Assembly: GCA_900543605.1 (NCBI GenBank)
Contig: UQSK01000026.1
Span: 1 to 26,125 of the forward strand
Direction: 5' to 3'
DNA from: an uncultured Collinsella sp.
GTDB lineage: Bacteria; Actinomycetota; Coriobacteriia; Coriobacteriales; Coriobacteriaceae
DNA: 26,125 nt
Part shown: positions 20,726-26,125 of the stretch, one piece after another
Position numbering within the stretch: the first letter of the stretch is position 1
Layout: every line of letters starts with the position of its first letter
Made by a program: the position numbers and the translations under genes
The notes under the pieces: model-generated
Databases searched by the model: none
Told to the model about the DNA's origin: nothing
Seen by the model: only the letters and a program-made list of their open reading frames with translations

Positions 20726-21443
20726 GGGGAAGGTCCTCTCCCTCGGCCATACGGCCAAGCAGAATCGCGGTTACGGGACGCAGGTCCTCGGGCACCGTCA
20801 CCTTAAGGTTGTCGCGTGGGCTCTGGACGCAGCGGACGCGCCCACCCATGCGCTCGACCAGCGATGAATCGTCGGTACCGATAAAACCCTCGGCGATAGC
20901 AGCGGCGTGAGCGCGCTTCATGGCGTCGACGCTAAAAATCTGCGGCGTCTGCGCGGCCCAATAGAGCTCGCGCGGCGGCGTCTCGACGATATCATCGCCG
21001 TCGACGATTTTGAGCGTGTCGATCGCGGGCTGACCGCACACGACACCGTCGAGCGAGCGGTCGCCCATGAGCACGTCGATAGCGTGGTCGATGGCCTCGG
21101 TCGTAATGAGCGGACGAGCGCCATCGTGGATGGCGACATATTCGAAACCCGCCGGAACCGCATGCACGCCGGCACGAGTGGAATCCTGACGGGTATCGCC
21201 GGCATCGGCAAAGCTGATGGGCGTGTCATAGTCAAACGGGTCGATGGCCAGGCGGCGCATCTCGGCACGGCGCTCGGCAGGACAAACCACGACGATGTGG
21301 CCGACCTTATCGCTACGATCGAACGCGCGGATGGACCAGCTCATGAGCGGACGGCCCGCCACGTTAACGAGCTGCTTGCCGCCGGGATTACCAAAGCGCT
21401 GGCCGCTGCCACCGGCAACGACCACGGCGCATACGGGCGCCAT
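20715..21443 (-). CDS. ispD: 2-C-methyl-D-erythritol 4-phosphate cytidylyltransferase
   Basis: A 242-residue nucleotidyltransferase that attaches CMP to methylerythritol phosphate in the MEP pathway. The nucleotide-binding start is VCAVVVAGGSGQRFGNPGGK, matching the GGxGxRxG...K pattern with a shifted spacing. The conserved AIHDGARPLIT, the LYWAAQTPQIF segment and DDSSLVERMGG are all present. Its ATG shares one base with the TAA of disA (TAATG overlap), and its end overlaps ispF by 11 nt, so disA-ispD-ispF is one tightly coupled unit. Confidence 0.94.
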   Translation of the reverse strand: MAPVCAVVVAGGSGQRFGNPGGKQLVNVAGRPLMSWSIRAFDRSDKVGHIVVVCPAERRAEMRRLAIDPFDYDTPISFADAGDTRQDSTRAGVHAVPAGFEYVAIHDGARPLITTEAIDHAIDVLMGDRSLDGVVCGQPAIDTLKIVDGDDIVETPPRELYWAAQTPQIFSVDAMKRAHAAAIAEGFIGTDDSSLVERMGGRVRCVQSPRDNLKVTVPEDLRPVTAILLGRMAEGEDLPHVQ

Positions 21444-22510
21444 TATGCGTTCCCCTGTTTGGTGCCCTTCATGCGGTACAGCGAGTCCGCAAGAATGGCA
21501 GGGTTGTTGACGCCAAAGTCGCCCAGGCGCTCCGGATCCTCGCTGATGTCGTCCATGAGCTCCTGCAGCGAGCCGTACTCGTCGACGATCTTCTCGGCCA
21601 CGCCGTCGCGCACGACGGACACACGCGAAAGCGTGCGCAGGCCCAGCGGCGTCATGACGGAGTCCTCGTCCAGGTCGTCATAGCCCAGAACTGCCGCCAC
21701 GTGTTGCGGGTCGGACAGGTCCTTAGGCGTCATGTGAGCGAGCTCTGCACGAATCTTCTCGGCATTAGCCTCGGAGGAATCACTTGCATAGTCGCGAATC
21801 ATCAGATCGTACTCGGTATCCATGCTGGAGCCCGCGAGCTGTTCGAGCTGCATCTGCACGAGCTTGCCCTGGTTGCCCAGCTTGACGATGCAATCCTTAA
21901 GCTCGGTCTTTGCCTGCTGCATAATCTCGAAGCTCGAGAAAATACCGGTAATGTCGGCGAGCGTAACGTAGTCGTCGAGCTCGAGGGCCGTCAGGCGCAG
22001 CAGGGAGCGATCGAGCGACTGACGGGTAGTCTGGAGCGTGGCGACGAGCTGGTTGACCGAGCTCATGATGGTGGTGACGGGCTGAATCTCGTAGCTCTTG
22101 CCGTGAACGTACACGTTAACGACGGCACGACGGGCCGAGACCGAAATCACGATGGCATCGGTGAGCACCGACATGCGAGCGGCGGTGCGGTGACGCATGC
22201 CCGTCTCGCTCGTGGCGAGCGAGGGATCGGGATTGAGGTGGAAGTTGGCGCGCAAGATCTGGGTGAGGTCGCCGTCGATGACGATGGCACCGTCCATCTT
22301 GGAGAGCTCGAACAGACGGTTCGAGGTGAACGAAATGTTGAGCGGGAAGCCGTCGTTACCGGCAGCGAGCACGTTTTCGGTGTCGCCGACACAGATAAGG
22401 GCGCCCAGGTGACCGGCGATGATCATGTCGAGGGCGGTGCGGATCGGCTGACCAGGTGCCGTCAGGCGGATGGCCTGTTCCATACGCTTTTGCAGCTCGT
22501 TCTTATCCAA
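21443..22510 (-). CDS. disA: DNA integrity scanning diadenylate cyclase DisA
   Basis: A 355-residue protein with the full DisA layout. The N-terminal DAC domain has the catalytic DGA (73-75 in KMDGAIVID) and RHRTA (106-110 in GMRHRTAARMS) motifs. A helical linker follows at ~150-280, and the C-terminal helix-hairpin-helix DNA-binding part carries GLRTLSRVSVVRDGVAEKIV. It makes c-di-AMP from two ATP while scanning DNA and pauses on lesions; c-di-AMP also controls potassium and osmolyte transport. The start is TTG at 22510, with GGGAG 7 nt upstream; no in-frame ATG has a comparable site. The weak start codon may limit expression. radA, often a neighbour, is not in this window. Confidence 0.95.
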   Translation of the reverse strand: MDKNELQKRMEQAIRLTAPGQPIRTALDMIIAGHLGALICVGDTENVLAAGNDGFPLNISFTSNRLFELSKMDGAIVIDGDLTQILRANFHLNPDPSLATSETGMRHRTAARMSVLTDAIVISVSARRAVVNVYVHGKSYEIQPVTTIMSSVNQLVATLQTTRQSLDRSLLRLTALELDDYVTLADITGIFSSFEIMQQAKTELKDCIVKLGNQGKLVQMQLEQLAGSSMDTEYDLMIRDYASDSSEANAEKIRAELAHMTPKDLSDPQHVAAVLGYDDLDEDSVMTPLGLRTLSRVSVVRDGVAEKIVDEYGSLQELMDDISEDPERLGDFGVNNPAILADSLYRMKGTKQGNA

Positions 22511-22620
22511 GGCATCGCTCCCATCGTATACGCTCCATAAACGCTAAATAGTTTCTCACGGTTTGTCCCTGCGGCGCTTGCGAAATCCGATGCTTACAGA
22601 ATGAGCGAACACAGCTTAGG

Positions 22621-22648
22621 TAGCTCATTTGGGACGAGGCTCTCTTGA
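22621..22648 (+). repeat. 28-nt direct repeat, copy 1 (upstream of mntP)
   Basis: This stretch, containing ATTTGGGACG, matches 23928-23955 in direct orientation at 23 of 28 positions. The two copies flank the mntP plus HTH gene pair. Origin unknown. Confidence 0.5.
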
Positions 22649-22682
22649 CTGCTCATGTGGTAGCATCGGGTCTCATATTAAT

Positions 22683-22731
22683 GAGGGAGTAGTCGCGTAA
22701 TCGGGCTCGCCCGCAGAGAGGGGGCCAGACT
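22683..22731 (+). promoter_or_regulatory. Short leader of mntP with GGGAGTAG motif (possible Mn-riboswitch remnant)
   Basis: The leader contains GAGGGAGTAGTCGCG and then CGGGCTCGCCCG, a small GC hairpin (GGGC/GCCC), before AGAGAGGGGGCC. GGGGAGTAG is a hallmark of the yybP-ykoY manganese riboswitch that controls mntP in many bacteria. The rest of that fold is not recognisable in this ~50-nt stretch, so the link is weak. Confidence 0.25.
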
Positions 22732-23310
22732 ATGGGACTCGCAGAGCTTGTGTTGCTCGCTATCGGCCTTTCGATGGACGCTTTTGCCGTTTCCATCTGC
22801 AAGGGTCTCGGCATGAAAAAGATCAACCTTAAAGTCGCCGTGGTGCTCGGCCTGTTCTTTGGCGGCTTCCAGGCCGGCATGCCCGTAATCGGATGGGCGC
22901 TCGGCAGTCAATTCATGGGCATCATCGGACCGATCGACCATTGGATCGCCTTTATCCTTCTGGCCTTTATCGGCGGCAAAATGCTGTGGGAAGCCTTTAC
23001 CGAGGACGAGGGCGAGGGCGACGGCAAGGATGCCGAAAAGATTGACCTGGGCGAGTACCTAATCCTCGCCATCGCCACCTCAATTGACGCCCTAGCCGTA
23101 GGCATCTCGTTTGCGGCGCTCTCGGTCGACATCGTTCCCGCTGTATCGCTTATCGGCGTCACAACGTTTATCTTCTCCGTCGCCGGCGTAGCGATCGGCC
23201 ACACCTTTGGCGCGCGCTACGAAAAACCCGCCACCATCGTGGGTGGCGTCGTGCTCATCCTCATCGGGCTTAAGATCTTGCTTGAGCATCTGGGGATTTT
23301 GGCGCTGTAA
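22732..23310 (+). CDS. mntP: Manganese efflux pump MntP
   Basis: A 192-residue membrane protein with six predicted helices arranged as two homologous halves. Each half has a conserved Asp motif: LSMDAFAVSICKG in helix 1 and TSIDALAVGISFA in helix 4, which line the transport path in this family. FFGGFQAGMPVIGW and GGKMLWEAF are further family blocks. It exports Mn(II), preventing manganese toxicity. A short acidic loop (EDEGEGDGKDAEK) joins the halves. The ATG at 22732 has GAGAGGGGGG upstream. It is divergent from disA and ends before a terminator at 23347-23380. Confidence 0.94.
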   Translation: MGLAELVLLAIGLSMDAFAVSICKGLGMKKINLKVAVVLGLFFGGFQAGMPVIGWALGSQFMGIIGPIDHWIAFILLAFIGGKMLWEAFTEDEGEGDGKDAEKIDLGEYLILAIATSIDALAVGISFAALSVDIVPAVSLIGVTTFIFSVAGVAIGHTFGARYEKPATIVGGVVLILIGLKILLEHLGILAL

Positions 23311-23346
23311 CGCCAAGCACAATCGCTCAAAACTCAACGCCAGCAC

Positions 23347-23380
23347 AAGGCCTTATGCAGAGTTTTGCATGAGGCCTTTT
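23347..23380 (+). terminator. Terminator of mntP overlapping an operator-like half-site
   Basis: AAGGCCTTATGCA (23347-23359) pairs with TGCATGAGGCCTT (23366-23378), 13 bp including one wobble, loop GAGTTT, then TTTT to 23380. GCAGAGTTTTGCAT (23357-23370), inside it, resembles one arm of the neighbouring palindrome at 23381-23425. Confidence 0.8.
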
Positions 23381-23425
23381 CGTGCAGACTTTTGCATGTC
23401 ATACTAATATGCAAAAGTCTGCACG
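23381..23425. promoter_or_regulatory. 17-bp perfect palindrome, likely operator of the HTH gene
   Basis: CGTGCAGACTTTTGCAT (23381-23397) and its exact reverse complement (23409-23425) flank an 11-nt AT-rich spacer GTCATACTAAT. TACTAA/TAATAT in and beside the spacer may be a -10 box. The palindrome ends 13 nt before the HTH start codon, as expected for autoregulation by a HipB/XRE-type protein. This function is inferred. Confidence 0.7.
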
Positions 23426-23438
23426 TTAGGAGATCGCC

Positions 23439-23930
23439 GTGGACACCCTTCCCATCACCACACCGCGCCAAGCTGGCATCTACGTGCGCCAGGCACGCGA
23501 GGCTCAGGGTCTCACCCGTGCCGCCCTCGCTAAAACGGCCAGTGTTTCGGAGCGCCTGCTCGCATCGCTCGAGCTAGGAGACGCCACCGGCATTCGACTC
23601 GACAAGCTGCTGACGATTTTCAATGCTCTTGGACTGGCACTCGCCGCTCAAGGGGATATCGGCGAAGCGAAAAACGAGCGACCAGTCGACGCCCCGCATG
23701 CCAATCCGCTGCCTCGCAGCATCCCCAGGCGCCATCACACTCAACGTCCTCACCATCGCAACCGTCGCAGTACCCCCATTCCGGCTCTTGCAGATGCACC
23801 CTTTACGTCCGAGGTCTACGACAAAGCCTTCGCAGATTTCGCCATGTCCAATCTCGGAATCTCGATTGCCACAAACGCATCTGCCCAAGCAAAGCCTGAA
23901 GGGAACACTTCTGAGCACTATGAACATTAG
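23439..23930 (+). CDS. HipB/XRE-like helix-turn-helix regulator, orphan
   Basis: A 163-residue protein. Residues ~8-68 form an HTH domain: IYVRQAREAQGLTRAALAKT, then SVSERLLASLELGDA and IRLDKLLTIFNALGLALAAQ, close to HipB-type antitoxins. Residues ~80-163 are unusual, being rich in Pro, Arg and His (PRSIPRRHHTQRPHHRNRRS), followed by an APFTSEVYDKAFADFAMSN stretch. The latter looks like a conserved tail, so the basic linker may be natural or may reflect a local frame change. GTG at 23439 has AGGAG 6 nt upstream. No hipA-type toxin follows. It is preceded by a perfect palindrome that it probably binds. Confidence 0.72.
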   Translation: MDTLPITTPRQAGIYVRQAREAQGLTRAALAKTASVSERLLASLELGDATGIRLDKLLTIFNALGLALAAQGDIGEAKNERPVDAPHANPLPRSIPRRHHTQRPHHRNRRSTPIPALADAPFTSEVYDKAFADFAMSNLGISIATNASAQAKPEGNTSEHYEH

Positions 23931-23955
23931 CTAATTTGGGACGTGTCTCTTTTAA
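23928..23955 (+). repeat. 28-nt direct repeat, copy 2 (at the HTH gene stop)
   Basis: It starts with the TAG stop codon of the HTH gene and contains ATTTGGGACG. It matches 22621-22648 at 23 of 28 positions and marks the left edge of the decayed region. Confidence 0.5.
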
Positions 23956-23960
23956 TTACT

Positions 23961-24167
23961 TCAATCAGCGAACGTGCCCATATCTAAAGTAGCCAAAACC
24001 CCATTACACATGACGCACGAGAGAGCAAAATTCACCGACATGAGAATCACGAAAAGCCATGACCCTTTACACCGAAACAACTCGTGAACCGTCTTCTTAA
24101 ACATGCCAGCTCCCATCAAGCGACCTTTTATCCAAAACTGAATTTGTTCGCCGCTTAATCGCCCCAT
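23961..24167 (-). CDS. Possible small single-pass membrane protein
   Basis: A 68-residue frame with one hydrophobic segment (WLFVILMSVNFALSCVMCNG) preceded by a basic stretch (MFKKTVHELFRCKGS). AAGGGA lies upstream of the ATG at 24167. I do not recognise it. It follows the frameshifted membrane-protein remnant on the same strand and may itself be a fragment. Confidence 0.35.
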   Translation of the reverse strand: MGRLSGEQIQFWIKGRLMGAGMFKKTVHELFRCKGSWLFVILMSVNFALSCVMCNGVLATLDMGTFAD

Positions 24168-24199
24168 ATATCCCTTGTTGTAAATTCTTGCTCAAGACA

Positions 24200-24561
24200 T
24201 TATCGCGGGTTGCGGTGCCCAGGGTCCCATTTCGCCTTTATATACATACGAATAGGCCCCCTATTTTCATAGGCAAGCGCGGAGATTATAACGGCAGCCA
24301 CCATCAGGCCGAAAATAGCCCTTTTGTCCGAAAAAGGGACGAGAGAAAAAGGCATATTGCGGAGAAAACTATAGCCGCCCCCATCACTCGGTTTACACCT
24401 TGAGTCTCGGCCGTCCGCTTTGCCTCCTCTAAACGCTCTCCCGATAGCAATGACATTCCGGCAAGCAATCCCGTGAGCTTGCCTCGATACATCATTATTC
24501 CGAACACCAGCAGCAGGCATGACTCAACCATTGGAACCACAACGCCCGACATCGCCACCAC
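24200..24561 (-). pseudogene. Frameshifted small membrane protein (DUF3784-like)
   Basis: Two minus-strand frames together look like one ~115-residue protein. The first (24561 to about 24325) encodes LLLVFGIMMYRGKLTGLLAG and NRVMGAAIVFSAICLFLSSL, a two-helix pattern resembling DUF3784 membrane proteins with a LLAG motif after helix 1. It then stops prematurely. The second frame continues with a third hydrophobic helix (AIFGLMVAAVIISALAYENR) and a basic tail ending at 24200. The shift falls near a run of Ts and As at ~24320-24340, a common slip site. A sequencing error could produce the same picture. GTG 24561 or ATG 24552 could be the start. Family assignment is tentative. Confidence 0.45.
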
Positions 24562-24576
24562 TCCAGTCCATTCCTT

Positions 24577-25398
24577 GTCATCGAATCCTTGCGGCGGCTC
24601 AACGCATCTGGCGTCAAATGCAATCTCGTGTCAAACGGTCTGCTCGTAAGCTCAATTACGTTGCATGAGCTCGAACGCGCCGGTTTAAACGGCATACAGT
24701 TTAGCCTCGATGGCCTACGCGATTCTCACGAACATATGCGGGGGCTCCCGGGGCTTTACGACCGGGTGCTCGACGCCATCGATATCGCGCTGAACGAAGC
24801 CTCACTGCACTTTTCAATTGCCTTTTGTCCGGCATCGTTCAATGTCGACGATTTCAAGCCAGATTATACGATGCTTCGAGACAAGCTGAAATCGTCGGGT
24901 AGAACTGACCGAATTGACCTTCGAGTTCAGCCACTCATGCTCCTCGGTAGAGCCCGAAGAAACCGCACGATTCGCCCTTCTAATAATCAATACCGTCGGC
25001 TAGTCAACACGATCAACGATCTTCGATACGATCCGGACTATCGAGGCTGCTTCATGTTTGAGTGGGGCGACCCTATCGACCACTTGGTCAGATTCCCTCA
25101 ACTGAAAATGCAATTTGACCAAGTGGCCATCCACGCCAATGGCAATATCGTCGCATCCCCCTATATACCTCTCATCATCGGAAACGTTCGCAAACACAGT
25201 CTTCAGGAATACTACGATGCCGGAATGGCAACCGTTTGGGATAAGCCCGTTGTTACCGCGTTGGCCAATCGCATGCACTCGATTGACGAGATGGAAGAGA
25301 TCTCATCGTTGATTGCAGACATCAATATGGACGGCGACCTCTATATCGACCTAATCGACAATGATCTAGGCGACCTGAGTGTCCTGTCCCAATTCTAA
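24577..25398 (+). pseudogene. 5'-truncated radical-SAM peptide maturase
   Basis: About 273 residues of open frame beginning without a proper start (VIESLRRLNASGVKCNLVSN). NLVSNGLLV, IQFSLDGLRDSHEHMRGLPG and YDRVLDAIDIAL are classic middle strands of radical-SAM enzymes that modify peptides. The C-terminal part has the layout of SPASM/PqqE-type tails (HANGNIVASPYIPLIIGNVR, then LQEYYDAG) but without the cysteines that would bind auxiliary clusters. The N-terminal ~90-100 residues, which carry the CxxxCxxC cluster motif and GGEP, are missing; the join to unrelated minus-strand sequence is near 24570. TTG at 24589 could allow translation of a fragment but it could not bind the SAM cluster. A 60-residue peptide gene follows 12 nt downstream. 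Confidence 0.75.
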
Positions 25399-25410
25399 GG
25401 AGATGTTCCC

Positions 25411-25593
25411 ATGTACGAGCCCCCAGAAGTAGAGAGGATGGATTCCAAAACCGGCTCCGTTCCCGTTGTGGTCAACTTTGCAGCCGTCGTGGATAACGTA
25501 GTCGCAGCCGTCTATGATGCCGTCGTTGCGGCCTACGCATTCAGGTACTCAGCAGACAACGGCGGCACCGAGACGAGTGCAGCACAGAACTAG
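25411..25593 (+). CDS. Candidate RiPP precursor peptide
   Basis: A 60-residue peptide with AAGGAG 8-9 nt before the ATG at 25411, placed 12 nt after the radical-SAM remnant. The N-terminus MYEPPEVERMDSKTG includes a YxxPxV pattern, similar to leader motifs recognised by PqqD-like RRE domains. The middle (VVVNFAAVVDNVVAAVYDAV) is a repetitive Val/Ala stretch with aromatic residues (F, Y) and Asp/Asn at intervals. The tail is polar (SADNGGTETSAAQN). No Cys or Trp is present, so thioether (sactipeptide or ranthipeptide) products are unlikely; aromatic-residue crosslinks, as in three-residue cyclophanes, would fit better. The RiPP assignment is inferred from context. Confidence 0.5.
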   Translation: MYEPPEVERMDSKTGSVPVVVNFAAVVDNVVAAVYDAVVAAYAFRYSADNGGTETSAAQN

Positions 25594-26125
25594 TCGCCGG
25601 CTCATCGAGCAATCACCTCGCCTATCACTGCATGCGATTGACTGCGCAGCCCCAGCCAACGCCCAAAGCGCCTTGAAGAGCTGCTTGTAACATTCGTTCA
25701 TTCAACAGCGGGATCTCTTCACCATTCTCGGCCGACCCGACAGGGCGACACATCAGTCGGGCCGGCCAGACTTATACAACGCGGCGACTCCGCTCACGCC
25801 ACACTCCCCGAAACTCGCACTGTCATCACACGGGCAATCAACACTGAATCCTGTTGTGCGATATGGGCAAACGGTCACGTGCGCGATTAAAACGAATTCA
25901 CTTAGCAGACTTCAAGAATGCTTTTGCACCGCAGAATGGCCATACGCAGAGCGCGGCACGCATAAGCCAAAAGCGGCATTAAAAGCCATCCCCTTCCCTG
26001 CTGAATGCGCGTCCTAGCCCATCAACCGGTCGGACCATCGCGAAGATGGTCCGTGCTTCCATGCTGCGATGCGATATCAAGCATCACGAATAGTCCCCGC
26101 CCAACGGGGTTCTCCCCTCCACAGG
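25594..26125. other. Gene-free right end of the window
   Basis: I find no convincing gene in these 532 bases; the few short frames lack ribosome binding sites or family features. A 9-bp hairpin, CGGACCATC (26031-26039) with GATGGTCCG (26045-26053), is present but has no U-tract. Codon bias is absent in all frames. Confidence 0.5.

Noticed and set aside
24577..25398. Intact radical-SAM enzyme
   Set aside because: No CxxxCxxC motif, no GGEP region and no start codon upstream in frame; only the middle and C-terminal parts are present.
25594..26125. Additional small genes at the right edge
   Set aside because: Frames of 15-25 codons exist on both strands but none has a convincing ribosome binding site, conserved motif or codon bias.

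Overview
The window looks like a chromosomal segment from a gut coriobacterium, most likely Collinsella or a close relative. This is inferred from high-GC codon use, strong AGGAGG-type ribosome binding sites, and a Gram-positive gene order. No 16S or other marker is present, so the genus is not proven.

Layout, left to right. (1) 1-4430: the tail of an unidentified gene, a convergent alpha/beta-hydrolase, a stand-alone PTS EIIA(Glc)-type protein, asparaginyl-tRNA synthetase, and an HTH/WYL-type regulator. (2) 4500-7485: a three-gene ABC importer (Tat-type lipoprotein, permease, ATPase) of the family that includes the predicted tryptophan/tyrosine transporters. (3) 7486-8568: an MscS-family channel surrounded by long perfect hairpins. 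(4) 8625-11248: a translationally coupled pair made of a cytoplasmic ParB-like/BMP-like fusion protein and an unusual metallophosphoesterase. (5) 11279-22510, nearly all on the minus strand: a housekeeping block that in transcription order reads disA-ispD-ispF-cysS, then rlmB-yacP(NYN), tRNA-Thr, then tRNA-Tyr/Thr/Met-tuf, then rpmG-tRNA-Trp-secE-nusG-rplK-rplA. This is the classical Firmicutes disA...yacP-(sigH)-rpmG-secE-nusG-rplK-rplA order with yacL, cysE, mrnC and sigH missing and a tRNA/tuf block inserted. (6) 22732-23930: manganese exporter mntP and an orphan HipB/XRE-like regulator with a perfect 17-bp operator palindrome. (7) 23931-26125: a decayed accessory region with small membrane-protein remnants, a 5'-truncated radical-SAM maturase, and an intact 60-residue peptide gene that looks like a RiPP precursor.

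The genes of region 5 join cell-wall and envelope precursor supply (isoprenoids through IspD/IspF), c-di-AMP signalling (DisA), tRNA charging, rRNA methylation and the transcription/translation core. Two promoters in this block share an 18-nt sequence that includes the -35 box, suggesting coordinated high-level expression.

The most unusual content is non-coding. Between the tRNA-Tyr promoter and tRNA-Thr there is an array of six 15-16-nt arms in alternating orientation with an exact 40-bp period, next to a second inverted-repeat family. Two distant 86-nt copies of another element share a long hairpin with compensatory base changes. Four intergenic hairpins share a GGACAG-containing loop. These points are read directly from the sequence; their functions are unknown.
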